NCBI GenBank assembly: GCA_001404055.1
Contig: CXTY01000006.1
Span: forward strand, 62,019-126,018
Source: Roseibium album
GTDB taxonomy: Bacteria > Pseudomonadota > Alphaproteobacteria > Rhizobiales > Stappiaceae
Direction of reading: 5' to 3'
DNA: 64,000 bases
Shown: piece by piece, positions 1 through 11,129 of the stretch
Layout: each line of letters starts with the position of its first letter
How positions within the stretch are numbered: position 1 is the stretch's first letter
Position numbers and translations under genes: made by a program
Notes under the pieces: model-generated
The model's input: the letters and a program-made list of their open reading frames with translations, nothing else
Database searches by the model: none
Told to the model about the DNA's origin: nothing

Positions 1-234
1 GAATTTGACCACGCGGGTTGCTTCGACCATCTGGGTGAGCGTGCGACTTAGCCCGGTTTGGCTAAAGTCGACCACCGCGACGGGGATGTCGCGAATGTTC
101 GTGTTGATGGCATAGCCAAACAGGATCAATTGGATCAACGGGATCATGATCACCATACCGAAGGTCATCTTGTCCCTGCGCAATTGCGCCATTTCCTTGT
201 TGAAGATTGCCGAAATGCGGGAGAGCGATCTCAT
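1..234 (-). CDS. ABC-2 type transporter permease, N-terminal part (runs off window)
   Basis: Reading leftward from an ATG at 234, 78 codons stay open to the window edge. The N-terminus is typical of YhhJ/YbhR-type ABC-2 exporter permeases: a short cytoplasmic segment (MRSLSRISAIFNKEM), a first membrane helix around residues 27-47 (MVIMIPLIQLILFGYAIN) and then the start of the large periplasmic loop (IPVAVVDFSQTGLSR). The start overlaps the stop of the ATPase gene as ATGA, so the two are probably translationally coupled. With the adaptor and ATPase upstream it should form a drug- or lipid-type export system in the inner membrane. The substrate cannot be told, and the rest of the gene lies outside the window. 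Confidence 0.8.
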   Translation of the reverse strand, partial: MRSLSRISAIFNKEMAQLRRDKMTFGMVIMIPLIQLILFGYAINTNIRDIPVAVVDFSQTGLSRTLTQMVEATRVVKF

Positions 235-1169
235 TGGCGGCCTTCCCCTGTTGCTGTGACAAAGACGTCTTCCAGGTTGGGGCGGACTTTTTCAATGAGT
301 GTTGCGCCATCGGTTTCCGCTTTGGTTTTCAGAAAATCGACAGGGGCGTTGATCTCGTCTTTGACCAGAACCCTGAGGCGTGCACCGAGCTGGGCGGCGG
401 CCACGATATCATCGGTTCCAAGGAGGCGGCGGCGAATATCCCGCAGGTTCTGACCTTCAATCTCGACCACATTCGCCCCCATGCCTGCCATCAGGTCCTT
501 CGGAGCACCGTCCAAGCGCTTCTGACCATTTTCCAGGATTGCAATCTTGTGACAGCGCTCTGCTTCGTCCATGAAATGGGTCGTGACCACGATCGACGTG
601 CCGCCGTCGACCAGATCAAACAACTGCTCCCAGAAATGCCTGCGCGATTCCGGATCCACGGCAGATGTCGGCTCATCCAGGAAAAGGAGTTGTGGCTCGT
701 GCAACACTGCCGTTGCCAAAGCAAGACGTTGCCGCTGCCCTCCACTCATCTTGCCAGCGAAGCGGTCCTGAAGGTCGGAAAGGGAATAGCGTTCCATAAC
801 CTCGGCAACCCGCTGCTTCCGCTTCTTTCCGGTCAAACCATAGATCGTCGCCATGAAACTTAGATTTTCCAGCACCGTCAGATCGCCATAGAGCGAGAAG
901 GACTGGGTCATATAGCCAATTTTGTACTTGAGCGTTTCGGCGTCCTTGGGAACTGAAAGGCCGAGCACTTCCACTGTGCCTTCGGTCGGCGTCAGCAGGC
1001 CGGTGAGCATCCGCATGGCTGTGGTCTTGCCACAGCCATTGGGTCCAAGAAACCCATAGATCATGCCGCGCTCTATGGTCAGGTCAAGGCCGTCCACGGC
1101 CTTGAAGTCCTTGAACTTCTTGACCAGGCCTTTGGCGCGTATGACGATTTCCTGCTGATCCGCGCTCAC
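231..1169 (-). CDS. ABC exporter ATP-binding protein (YbhF-like half)
   Basis: 312 residues with a complete ABC nucleotide-binding domain: Walker A GPNGCGKTT at 42-50, Q-loop glutamine near 89, signature MSGGQ at 141-145, Walker B LLFLDE at 161-166 and the switch histidine in VVTTHF near 198. The C-terminal 80 residues match the extra regulatory tail seen in DrrA/YbhF-type ATPases that pair with ABC-2 permeases. It should power export through the permease encoded immediately downstream. It overlaps the adaptor gene upstream (ATGA at 1166-1169) and the permease downstream (ATGA at 231-234), so the three genes form one tightly coupled operon. Substrate unknown. Confidence 0.92.
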   Translation of the reverse strand: MSADQQEIVIRAKGLVKKFKDFKAVDGLDLTIERGMIYGFLGPNGCGKTTAMRMLTGLLTPTEGTVEVLGLSVPKDAETLKYKIGYMTQSFSLYGDLTVLENLSFMATIYGLTGKKRKQRVAEVMERYSLSDLQDRFAGKMSGGQRQRLALATAVLHEPQLLFLDEPTSAVDPESRRHFWEQLFDLVDGGTSIVVTTHFMDEAERCHKIAILENGQKRLDGAPKDLMAGMGANVVEIEGQNLRDIRRRLLGTDDIVAAAQLGARLRVLVKDEINAPVDFLKTKAETDGATLIEKVRPNLEDVFVTATGEGRQ

Positions 1170-2122
1170 GGCAGTCTGACCTGCGCGGGAACCCCATTTG
1201 GTAGGTTATTGGCGCTGTCAGGGAGCTGAACTTCGGCGACATACATCAGCCGCGCCCGCTCTGATTGGTTGAGCGCGTAGTAGGGGGTGAAAGACGGTTC
1301 AGAGCTGATCCAGCGCACGGAACCCTCAATAGGGTTCTCCAGGCCGTCGACCTTTACTTGCAGCTTGTCGCCTTCGTTGATCTTGATCCGGTGCGGCTCG
1401 GGAACATAGACCCGCGCAAAAGGGGCGTCACCAGCCAGAAGAACCACAACCGGGCTGCCAATCGTGACACGTTCTCCAAGGTTCCAGGGCAGATTGTCGA
1501 GTGTGCCATCGCGCGAAGCAGTGATCGTGAGGTCTGAAAGGATTTTTTGCTGTGTCGCGAGACTGGCTTCGGACGCCGCAAGTTCGGCTTTTGCGATGTC
1601 GAGATCTTCGGGCCGTGTTCCGGCGATCAGTTCCTGCAAGGACTGCTCGGCACTCTTCAAGGACGCATCAGCTGCATCCCTCGACGCCCTGGCGCTATCG
1701 AGTTGTGCCTGGCTTGTGGTGCCGCGTCCGGTCAGGTCCTTGTATCGTTTGAACGTTGCAGCCGCATCGACCAGTTCAGCCTTGGCACCGGCAACATCAG
1801 CGCGCGCTTTTGCAATGTCTTCTTCGCGGGCGCCATTTTCCAGCTTCAGAAGATTGGCCTTTGCTTTTTGCACTTCAGCCCGGGCCTGATTGACCACGGC
1901 CTGCTGCTCGGTCGGATCGAGCTGCGCCAGCAGCGTCCCTTTTTTGACAAAGGTTCCCTGCGAAACTGGCAGATCAATAAGAACCTCGCTGGCGGTTGCT
2001 GTCAGCGCGACCCTGTCCCGTTCCAGCGTGCCGAGCGCTACGTTGCCATCCTCGCCGTAACAAGCAACAAGCAGCAAGCAGAACGAGGCGATGAAAATTG
2101 GACGCAACAGCGACGCTAACAT
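1166..2122 (-). CDS. HlyD-family periplasmic adaptor lipoprotein of the ABC exporter
   Basis: 318 residues. I chose the ATG at 2122 rather than an upstream in-frame start because it is preceded by GGGAGGAATTC and begins a lipoprotein signal peptide (hydrophobic residues 9-19, lipobox LVAC with Cys21). The mature part has the membrane-fusion layout: short biotinyl-lipoyl half (VSQGTFVKKGTLLAQLD), a long alanine/lysine/glutamate-rich coiled-coil hairpin, the second lipoyl half (LTITASRDGTLDNLP) and a beta-barrel. This is the YbhG type that couples YbhFSR-like ABC-2 exporters to an outer-membrane channel. First gene of the leftward operon. Confidence 0.88.
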   Translation of the reverse strand: MLASLLRPIFIASFCLLLVACYGEDGNVALGTLERDRVALTATASEVLIDLPVSQGTFVKKGTLLAQLDPTEQQAVVNQARAEVQKAKANLLKLENGAREEDIAKARADVAGAKAELVDAAATFKRYKDLTGRGTTSQAQLDSARASRDAADASLKSAEQSLQELIAGTRPEDLDIAKAELAASEASLATQQKILSDLTITASRDGTLDNLPWNLGERVTIGSPVVVLLAGDAPFARVYVPEPHRIKINEGDKLQVKVDGLENPIEGSVRWISSEPSFTPYYALNQSERARLMYVAEVQLPDSANNLPNGVPAQVRLP

Positions 2123-2261
2123 GAATTCCTCCCGTGGGATCAAAAGCATGGCGCAGAAATAAGTATGAATCGCCTGCAGCTTAGCGCGGGCAAGTTGAGA
2201 GCGCCATTGGATATGCGCGGGAAGCAAGGAGCACTGGTCTACAGCACGATTTTTTCAAATG

Positions 2262-2288
2262 AAAAAGCCGGGCAAAGGCCCGGCTTAG
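2262..2288 (-). terminator. Rho-independent terminator after the ParA-like gene
   Basis: Perfect 9-bp stem AAGCCGGGC (2265-2273) / GCCCGGCTT (2278-2286) with a 4-nt loop. Read leftward the stem is followed by TTTTTC. It lies 24 bp past the stop of the ParA-like gene and separates it from the ABC exporter operon. Confidence 0.8.
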
Positions 2289-2311
2289 ACTGCACAGTAG
2301 GTTTTTTGTTA

Positions 2312-3016
2312 TCAGCTGGCTCGCTTGAAAACGTTGTACCAGCGTTTCTTCGGAATGCGGATCGCGCGCTCAAGTAACTCCGCGGCATAGAGTGAAGCAT
2401 TTTCTTTAGCCTTTGCGACACCGGAAACAACCTTGGGGTTCAGGTCGTCCAGGCCGCCACCGAATTCGAATAGATCGCGGAAGGCAGCGCGTTCCACGAT
2501 GGGGGTCATCAGCACATCGATATTCTGTGCTGATAGAAAATCCTGCACGGCTTTCATGGCGCGTGTTGTAACTGCGGCGTTCGAGCGGGTGAGGACCACG
2601 CAGTGCTTGATGTCGTGCCGGACGATTTTCTCCAGCTTCTTGATCAGAGAGAGGATCTTGGCACCACCACGCGCATCCATGGAGGAACCCTGGATCGGAA
2701 CAACCACCAGGTCGGAAACCGATAGCGCGTTGGCAACGACGAGGTTTTCCGTACCTTCCAGATCAACGATCACATAGTCGGATTCTTCTGCCGCGTAAGT
2801 GATCTGTTCTGTGATGGAAGCAGGGGAGATCTCACTGATCACCGAAATGCCGTCACATTGGTTCGGGAGGTCGTACCATTTCGATATCCACTTCTGCGGG
2901 TCTGCGTCGAAAATGGTCACACGTTTTCCCCGTGCTGCGACTTCTGTCGCCAGCAGCAAAGCGGCCGTGGTTTTTCCGGCACCGCCCTTTGCGTTTGCGA
3001 AGGAAATGACTGGCAT
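2312..3016 (-). CDS. ParA/MinD-type ATPase, orphan
   Basis: 234 residues. The ATG at 3016 has AGGAGAACCC just upstream, so an in-frame start at 3043 was not used. The N-terminus carries the deviant Walker A KGGAGKTT at residues 10-17, followed by the FDADPQ motif (Walker A') and VDLEG (Walker B) typical of the ParA/Soj/RepA superfamily. It resembles the single-domain ParA proteins of alphaproteobacteria, which position plasmids, protein clusters or envelope machinery. No parB-like gene or parS-like cluster is adjacent, so a plasmid-partition role is unlikely. The gene stands alone with its own terminator. Confidence 0.85.
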   Translation of the reverse strand: MPVISFANAKGGAGKTTAALLLATEVAARGKRVTIFDADPQKWISKWYDLPNQCDGISVISEISPASITEQITYAAEESDYVIVDLEGTENLVVANALSVSDLVVVPIQGSSMDARGGAKILSLIKKLEKIVRHDIKHCVVLTRSNAAVTTRAMKAVQDFLSAQNIDVLMTPIVERAAFRDLFEFGGGLDDLNPKVVSGVAKAKENASLYAAELLERAIRIPKKRWYNVFKRAS

Positions 3017-3413
3017 TTGGGTTCTCCTGAACTTGCCGAGCATCGTCTAAATGGTGAGCCTCTTCCGGGCTCGTGTGGCATCCAGTCTTGAAATTTTATG
3101 GTTACCAATTCCTTAAATTTGCTATTTGAGGGTGAGTTATTCAGATAGTCTTAGGCTTTGTGGATAAATCACAACAAAACTCTTGGTAGAATTTCCGATG
3201 ATGCTCTGCGAATAGTTGAACTCAATTCTTGTGCATTCAGTTTTATCTTCGCAAAATTTCCGAGGAAACAGGTTCCTGTGCTTGCTCTTTCAGTGGCAAG
3301 TCTAGCGAGGATAGAGGCCTGAAAATGCACGGCGATAGATTGCAAGCAGTTCAGGCGCCGCGTAGGCTGTGTGCCAATTGTAGCCAATGATTTGCCTGAT
3401 TGAAGGACAACTG
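3017..3413. other. Intergenic region between divergent genes
   Basis: About 400 bp between the leftward ParA-like gene and the rightward hydrolase gene. It is AT-richer than its surroundings, so it probably holds promoters for both. I see no convincing gene, repeat or strong palindrome. Confidence 0.4.
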
Positions 3414-4322
3414 ATGTTTCGCCAGTTTCTGACACCCCGCATGGTTCGCAAGTTTCAAGTCATGGTGTTGGGAGGGCTGATAGCGCTGGGCATTCCGCTT
3501 GCCAGTGCGCAAGCGGAAGCCTTGAAGCCATACAAGGATCGTCTATTCCGCTACAAGAAAGTCACCGAGAGCCTTTATGACGGCAACTTCATCGTCGTGG
3601 AATATTCCAAACAGCGGGACCTGCGCGACCGGGACGAGGTCGATGAACGTCGCGTCTTCGGCAATTACGTCTCCTACAAGCCCAAGCGCGGGCGTGGCAG
3701 TGGTGAACTGAATGCAAACGGCCGGACCATCAACTACATGGGCACAGGCAAGTGGAAAGGTGGCGCGAAGGCCATCGTCATTTATATCCACGGCCAAGGT
3801 GGCAACCGCTTCCAGGGCATGAACGATGTTTCCTTCGGTGGCAACTTCAACCGGGTACAGAACCTGATGGTTCGCAATGGCGGTGCTTATCTCACCGTCG
3901 ACATCAAGAACTTCGGCAAACGTGGCACGGCTGATGTCGCTGCGCTGATCCAGTATCAGAAACAGCTGTCTCCTCGGGCCAAGGTGGTGGTGGCCTGTGG
4001 TTCCATGGGTGGCATCATCTGCTGGAACCTCGTCAAGAGCGCCAAATATTCCCGGCTACTCAACGGCATTGTCCTGCTTGGTTCGCCGAAGGACCCAAAT
4101 TTCCTTGGCTCGGGCGCACTGTCACGCAATGTGCCGATATATATGGGACAGGGGACCTTGGACCGGGTCTATAACTGGGAGACCCAGGCGAATTTCTTCA
4201 AACAGATAAAATCCCGCGCGCCCGGCTATCCGATCAAGTTCACACTTTTTGATACCGGCACTCACGGAACCCCCATCCGGATGACCGATTGGCGGCTGGT
4301 GCTGAACTGGATGCTGGGATAA
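3414..4322 (+). CDS. Secreted alpha/beta-hydrolase-like protein
   Basis: 302 residues from the ATG at 3414, which has GAAGGA eight bases upstream. Residues 14-35 form a Sec signal peptide ending ASAQA. The mature part looks like an alpha/beta hydrolase: IYIHGQGGNR near 124-132 is the oxyanion-hole strand/turn, VACGSMGG near 194-200 is a nucleophile elbow with Ser197 (first glycine of the usual GxSxG replaced by Cys), GTLDRV near 252 gives a candidate acid and DTGTHGTP near 282 a candidate histidine. It probably acts on an ester or peptide in the periplasm; the substrate is unknown. No operon partner. Confidence 0.7.
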   Translation: MFRQFLTPRMVRKFQVMVLGGLIALGIPLASAQAEALKPYKDRLFRYKKVTESLYDGNFIVVEYSKQRDLRDRDEVDERRVFGNYVSYKPKRGRGSGELNANGRTINYMGTGKWKGGAKAIVIYIHGQGGNRFQGMNDVSFGGNFNRVQNLMVRNGGAYLTVDIKNFGKRGTADVAALIQYQKQLSPRAKVVVACGSMGGIICWNLVKSAKYSRLLNGIVLLGSPKDPNFLGSGALSRNVPIYMGQGTLDRVYNWETQANFFKQIKSRAPGYPIKFTLFDTGTHGTPIRMTDWRLVLNWMLG

Positions 4323-4359
4323 CCAGAATATGAGTTCGCGTCGCTCACCAGTATGTGCT

Positions 4360-4408
4360 GGATTCCGGATCTTCACGCAACAAGCGTTGCGCTTGTCCGG
4401 AATGACGA
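4360..4408. repeat. Dispersed palindromic repeat, copy 1
   Basis: Imperfect hairpin bounded by ATTCCGGA (4362-4369) and TCCGGAAT (4396-4403), with an inner CGCAAC/GTTGCG pairing. A clearly related element occurs at 20788-20838 (ATTCCAGA ... TCTGGAAT, also followed by GACGAAG). It sits between the convergent hydrolase and LysR genes, where it may also end transcripts. Confidence 0.65.
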
Positions 4409-4436
4409 AGTTCTCGAGTCAGTTTGATAACAAGGG

Positions 4437-5348
4437 TCAGTAATTCCCGACTGAAACATCCACCGCCAGCAATCCTTCAGCCAGATGATCAAAAACAGTC
4501 CGGATACGGCGGCTTGTGTGAAGCTCACGATGGGTTACCAGCCAGATCGGGAAGGTGACCGGGTCAACGTCTGCAAAAGCCGGAACGATGTCAGGACAGC
4601 GATTGGCGATTTCGTCGGCCATGATGCAAAGCCCGAGTCCGTCGCGGACAAGTTGCCAGGCAACGACACCACTGGGAGAACTAAGCTTGATATTGCTTTC
4701 GCTGACATGGAGCCCGAAGGCCCGCAGGTAGCCGACCAACTCCTCGTTGTTGTCGAAGCCGATGTAATCCAGCTGCGATGCTTCCTTTCTGGATAGTTTT
4801 CTTCCGAACCTTTCCAGGTACGAGCGTGCTGCATAGATACGCGCCGGTGCCTCGCGCAGCTTGCGGGCGTAAAGATCAGGGTGGTCGGGTTCGACATGCC
4901 GAATGGCTATATCCGCTTCCCTTCGCCGCAAATCGCTCAAGCTGTTTGTGCAGTGGACCTTGACCTCGACACCGGGTGCCTTGTGCCTCAGGTCGCGCAG
5001 AATATCCGGCAGGATGTATGTTGCCATCAGGTCCGTCGTCGATATTGTCACCAGTCCTTCGATCTGTTGCGACTGTCCGGATGCTGCAAGAGACACGCGG
5101 CTGGCGGCATCCCCCATGGCGCGAACATGTTCGACAAGTTCAATACCGGCTTCGGTCAAGATCAGCGATTTGGAGACGCGCTCGAAGAGCGTCACGCCAA
5201 GTGCCTCTTCAAGCGCAGCCACCTGACGGCTCAGCGTTGGTTGCGTCAGGCCCAATGCTCTGGCCGCTGCAGATAGCGACCCTTCTTCTGCAGTCACGAG
5301 AAACGCGCGGGCTTGATTCCAGTCGAATGCGATGTTTTTCCAACTCAT
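4437..5348 (-). CDS. LysR-family transcriptional regulator
   Basis: 303 residues. The N-terminal winged helix-turn-helix (about 9-68) is classic: FLVTAEEGSLSAAARALGLTQPTLSRQVAALEEALGVTLFER. The rest is the two-lobed LysR effector domain (ATYILPDILRDLRHKAPGVEVKV). It faces a small ORF and a methyltransferase gene across about 300 bp. LysR proteins commonly regulate the divergent gene and themselves, so these are the best target guesses. The effector is unknown. Confidence 0.9.
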   Translation of the reverse strand: MSWKNIAFDWNQARAFLVTAEEGSLSAAARALGLTQPTLSRQVAALEEALGVTLFERVSKSLILTEAGIELVEHVRAMGDAASRVSLAASGQSQQIEGLVTISTTDLMATYILPDILRDLRHKAPGVEVKVHCTNSLSDLRRREADIAIRHVEPDHPDLYARKLREAPARIYAARSYLERFGRKLSRKEASQLDYIGFDNNEELVGYLRAFGLHVSESNIKLSSPSGVVAWQLVRDGLGLCIMADEIANRCPDIVPAFADVDPVTFPIWLVTHRELHTSRRIRTVFDHLAEGLLAVDVSVGNY

Positions 5349-5434
5349 GCAAATATGTATATCACCTAGCCGAAATTCGGCAATTTCTATTCATTTATGA
5401 AGAAGGTAATAATCCAGGGAAAGGAGCGCTTCCA

Positions 5435-5581
5435 ATGAACCCGTCCTGGTTGACCTTACAACTGGCGAAATTGATTTTTTCAGTTCTGTGTTTTCTGGCC
5501 TCTCCAACTGGTGGCCGTGACATAGGTCGTGACATCCTGCGCCAGATAGGACTTCGCGGCAGCAGCCGAAAAGGCAAGTAG
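5435..5581 (+). CDS. Possible 48-residue small protein
   Basis: A short frame from ATG 5435 to TAG 5581, with GGAAAGGAGCG ending 5 bases before the ATG, a strong ribosome-binding site. The product has a hydrophobic segment (residues 8-22, LQLAKLIFSVLCFLA) and a basic, arginine-rich tail (RDILRQIGLRGSSRKGK), so it could be a small membrane-associated peptide. It lies between the divergent LysR gene and the methyltransferase. I recognise no family. The case rests on the ribosome-binding site and composition only. Confidence 0.35.
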   Translation: MNPSWLTLQLAKLIFSVLCFLASPTGGRDIGRDILRQIGLRGSSRKGK

Positions 5582-5653
5582 CCTGGGTTTTGGTTCGTGT
5601 TTCTGGGTGGTCTGGGGCCGAACGCTTGTATTGAATGAATGGAAAGACTGACC

Positions 5654-6328
5654 ATGGCAATTGCATGGACCAATGAAATGACGCCTTCGACGAAGTTCTG
5701 GGACAAGGCGGCGCGCAAATACGCAGCCTCGCCGATCAGCAATCAAGCTGCGTATGAAAAAACCCTTGAGCGCACGACAGAACATCTCGGACCAGAAGAC
5801 AATGTCTTGGAGCTGGGATGCGGCACTGGATCAACGGCGCTCTTGCTGGCCGGGAATGTAAGATCTTATCTGGCGACGGACTTCGCGCCGGGCATGATCG
5901 AAATCGCAAATGAAAAACTGGCCGCCGAAAAGGCCAACGGCAAGAAGCATCAAGGGCTCGGTTTTCTGACTGCAGATGCTTTTGACGAAAGCGTGCAGCT
6001 GCCTGATGAAAACACTGGTGGCTATGATGCGATTTTGGCCTACAACTTTTTTCACCTGGTCGAGAACCCCGAAGACCTTCTGGCAAGAGTTCGCGATCTA
6101 CTGAAACCCGGTGGCCTCTACATTTCCAAGACGGTCTGTCTGAAGGATCGCGCCTGGCTGTTCCTGCCGATGATCAAAGCAATGCAGATCTTTCGCAAAG
6201 CCCCATTTGTGAGCATGTTGTCGTTCCAAAACGTCGAAGACATGATTCGGGAAGCGGGTTTTGAGATCATTGAGACCGGGACGTATCCGGAGCCGCGCAG
6301 CCGCTTTGTCGTGGCACGGAAGATTTGA
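5654..6328 (+). CDS. Class I SAM-dependent methyltransferase
   Basis: 224 residues from ATG 5654 (GGAAAG seven bases upstream; an in-frame ATG 15 bases earlier lacks a site). Motif I VLELGCGTGST at 51-61, followed by the acidic end of the next strand (LATDFAPGMIEIA), YDAILAYNFFHLVENP as motif II and LLKPGGLYISKT as motif III show a Methyltransf_11-type small-molecule or lipid methyltransferase. The substrate cannot be deduced. It lies downstream of the possible small ORF and divergent from a LysR gene that may control it. Confidence 0.85.
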   Translation: MAIAWTNEMTPSTKFWDKAARKYAASPISNQAAYEKTLERTTEHLGPEDNVLELGCGTGSTALLLAGNVRSYLATDFAPGMIEIANEKLAAEKANGKKHQGLGFLTADAFDESVQLPDENTGGYDAILAYNFFHLVENPEDLLARVRDLLKPGGLYISKTVCLKDRAWLFLPMIKAMQIFRKAPFVSMLSFQNVEDMIREAGFEIIETGTYPEPRSRFVVARKI

Positions 6329-6455
6329 CGGTATTTCGATAATTGCATTGAGAGTTACTTCGGTAGGAAAGGTATCACGGGTTGCAGCCTTGCTGTGGTG
6401 AGGTGGCAATGGTACGACTGGGCTCTCTCCTGTCGCCACTTCCTTGAAAGCCTCC

Positions 6456-7628
6456 ATGCTCTCTCGTGACCGCGCGTTCTTTGCGTCAATGTTTCTGACG
6501 GTACTCGCCGATCAGATCCTGTTGTTTCTTGTGCCTCTGGTGATTTTTCAAATTACCGGAAACGTCGCCTGGTCTGGCCTCGCTTTTTTCTTTGAAACGT
6601 TGCCGCGCTATCTGACGTTTCCAATTGCCGGTATTCTCTGCGACCGGATTTCGCCGATCCTTCTTCTGCGGGTAAGCCGTATTATGCGCGCCGTTGCTTG
6701 CGTTGTTGGAATTGGTGGTCAGATTGCTTTTGGTGGCGTCTGGTGGTTGATCGGGCTTTCGGCCGTTGTTGGTGTGTTGACGACGCAGGGCATGCTGGCG
6801 CTTGAGATGCTTCTTGTCAGGGCCTTCGGCGATCAGCGATTTGAAAAGGTGGCAAGTTACGGCCAACTGGCATCACAGATGGGTGTCGTGCTCGGTCCTC
6901 TGGTTGCTGCATATCTGATGGCAATCTGGCCCTGGGAATTTGTCGTCGTCCTTGCAACGGTCCTGTTTCTTCTGGCAGATGTCGCCTTCAAGCTTTGGCC
7001 GGGGCAGGGCCGGATGAAAGCGCCTCCGGAGGGTGGTGAGCCTCGGCACCCGGTCGCGGACCTGAAACACGCGCTCAAGCTTGTCTGGTCCTTGCCGGGC
7101 CTGATGCGGGCGATCCTTCAGGCTGCGGGTGTCAACCTCATCATCGGAGCAACGCTTGCAACTGCAGCTGCAATGATGACCGGATACTTCAATCAAAGCG
7201 AACAGGCTTATGCCTGGCTGCAGGTTGGCGGGGCTGTGGCGACGCTGACCGTGTTGACATTGACTGCCCATGTACATCTGGGACTGAACGTTCTGGGGGT
7301 GACAGCCTACGGCTTGATCTGTCTCGGTGCCTTCCTGACCGGGCTCAGTGCACACCCCTTGATTTACGTTGCAGGCTTTCTCCTGATTGCCGGGTTCGAC
7401 AAGATGTTCAACATCTATGTTCGTACGTTGCGCAAGGAAATCATCCCGCCTGCAGAGTTTGGCAAAACCACTGGTGTCATCATCTGCCTCAATAATCTGT
7501 CCCAGCCGATGGCCGGGCTGATCGTGGCGTTGTTTGCTGCCGGTGACGATGCGCGTGGTGTCCTCGTCGGATTGGCGGCAGCTATGGCAGTAATGGGAGT
7601 TGCGACATTCTGGAAGCGCTCGGTCTGA
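6456..7628 (+). CDS. MFS transporter
   Basis: About 390 residues from the ATG at 6456 (an in-frame TTG lies four codons earlier). Around eleven to twelve hydrophobic helices with the MFS A-like loop (GILCDRISPILLLRVSR) after helix 2. The overall look is that of MFS_3/enterobactin-exporter-like (EntS) carriers. A short charged loop (PGQGRMKAPPEGGEPRHP) separates the two six-helix halves. Substrate unknown. The upstream methyltransferase is 127 bp away on the same strand, which leaves co-transcription possible. Confidence 0.85.
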   Translation: MLSRDRAFFASMFLTVLADQILLFLVPLVIFQITGNVAWSGLAFFFETLPRYLTFPIAGILCDRISPILLLRVSRIMRAVACVVGIGGQIAFGGVWWLIGLSAVVGVLTTQGMLALEMLLVRAFGDQRFEKVASYGQLASQMGVVLGPLVAAYLMAIWPWEFVVVLATVLFLLADVAFKLWPGQGRMKAPPEGGEPRHPVADLKHALKLVWSLPGLMRAILQAAGVNLIIGATLATAAAMMTGYFNQSEQAYAWLQVGGAVATLTVLTLTAHVHLGLNVLGVTAYGLICLGAFLTGLSAHPLIYVAGFLLIAGFDKMFNIYVRTLRKEIIPPAEFGKTTGVIICLNNLSQPMAGLIVALFAAGDDARGVLVGLAAAMAVMGVATFWKRSV

Positions 7629-7661
7629 TCTGCCTTAGGTGAGAGGTGGTAAATGCCTGCT

Positions 7662-8558
7662 TCACCCGTCGATACCTGCTGATCGGCGAACAATCTCTGA
7701 TATTTCTCGCAGTTGACCGGATAAAGGGCTGGTCTGACGCCAGACCATTCCAATCGTGCGCACTGGCTCAGGTTCCTGAAACCGGGATATGGCAACCGAA
7801 GCCGAGCGGGTTTCAACCGGGACTGCCATTTCGGGGATCAAGGTAACGCCCATCCCGGCGCTGACCATCTGCACAAGTGTCGAAAGTGAGCTTGCGTCCA
7901 GTACCTCTCTGGGTGGAGCCGATTGTAGGTTGCAGAAGGAGAGAGCCTGGTCACGGAAACAATGACCTTCTTCCAAAAGCAGCAATCGCATTTCTCTTAA
8001 ACTGTCTGCACTCGGCAGCGGCGCGTTCGCCTCCTTCGCAGCGCGAACCAGAACGAAGTTCTCCTCGAACAGCGGGATTTCTGCGAGCCAATTCTCGGAA
8101 ATCGGGAGAGCGACAATTGCCGTGTCCAATTGACCGTCGCGCAGTTCCTGGATCAGTTTCGGGGTTACTGTCTCACGAACGTGAATGTCCAGTTCCGGGT
8201 ATCTGGTCGACAGGTCGCCGACGACCTTTGGTAGCAGGTAAGGGGCAATCGTCGGGATCACCCCAATGCGCAGTCGTCCAACCAGTCGTTCTTTGGACGC
8301 GCGTGCCAGATCGCCGAGCTCGTCCGCCGCGCGCAGAATGTCCCTTGCGCGTTCTACAGCCACTTCGCCGAAGTGGGTCAACCGAATTTGCCGGGCTCCA
8401 CGCTCAATGAGCGCCGCGCCCAGCACTTCCTCCATCTCCTTGATCTGCATGGAAAGGGCAGGTTGTGAGATGGCGCAGGCATCTGCGGCACGTCCAAAGT
8501 GTCCGTGCCGAGCCAGTGCTTCGAAATAGCGGAGCTGTTTCAGAGTGATATTTATCAT
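7662..8558 (-). CDS. oxyR: Hydrogen-peroxide-sensing LysR regulator OxyR
   Basis: 298 residues, LysR winged helix at the N-terminus (KQLRYFEALARHGHFGRAADACAISQPALSMQIKEME). The diagnostic OxyR element GHCFRDQALSFC is present with Cys200 and Cys209, the same nine-residue spacing as the redox pair Cys199/Cys208 of E. coli OxyR. Peroxide oxidises this pair to a disulfide and turns OxyR into an activator of antioxidant genes. It is transcribed divergently from katG across 276 bp, the standard arrangement for direct control. Confidence 0.95.
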   Translation of the reverse strand: MINITLKQLRYFEALARHGHFGRAADACAISQPALSMQIKEMEEVLGAALIERGARQIRLTHFGEVAVERARDILRAADELGDLARASKERLVGRLRIGVIPTIAPYLLPKVVGDLSTRYPELDIHVRETVTPKLIQELRDGQLDTAIVALPISENWLAEIPLFEENFVLVRAAKEANAPLPSADSLREMRLLLLEEGHCFRDQALSFCNLQSAPPREVLDASSLSTLVQMVSAGMGVTLIPEMAVPVETRSASVAISRFQEPEPVRTIGMVWRQTSPLSGQLREISEIVRRSAGIDG

Positions 8559-8572
8559 AAGAAATAATTATC
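8547..8572. promoter_or_regulatory. Candidate OxyR binding dyad over the oxyR start
   Basis: GATATTTATC at 8547-8556 and ATAATTATC at 8564-8572 make an AT-rich dyad of GATA/TATC half-sites covering the oxyR start codon. OxyR tetramers bind four such short half-sites, and autoregulation from the oxyR-katG spacer is common in the family. The match is by eye and weak. Confidence 0.3.
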
Positions 8573-8747
8573 AAAGCGATCAGAAAATTCAACTTCTTCT
8601 GATTGAAATGCTTTGCTACTTTAGAACTTGTAAAGAGTGGAAAGGCAGCCGCTGGTAGATCAGAGGAGGCCAGTTTTCTGCGCTTTCGCCAAGGATTTGA
8701 ACCGCCGTGACCCGCTGCTCCCCTGGTTTTGCGGCGCTTCCCGTTAA

Positions 8748-11006
<2,259 letters not shown>

Positions 11007-11040
11007 GTCGGCAGTCCTGGCGGACGACCTGAAAACAAGC

Positions 11041-11070
11041 GGCGCTTCAGAATGTTCTGGAGCGCCGTTT
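11041..11070 (+). terminator. Terminator hairpin after katG
   Basis: GGCGCT (11041-11046) pairs with AGCGCC (11061-11066), extended inward by CAGAA/TTCTG around a TG loop, and followed by GTTT. It starts 35 bp after the katG stop. Confidence 0.7.
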
Positions 11071-11129
11071 CGATTTAGCAGCAGGGCTAACTGCACGGCA
11101 CATCAAGAATTTCGGGAAAAAGCCGACTG

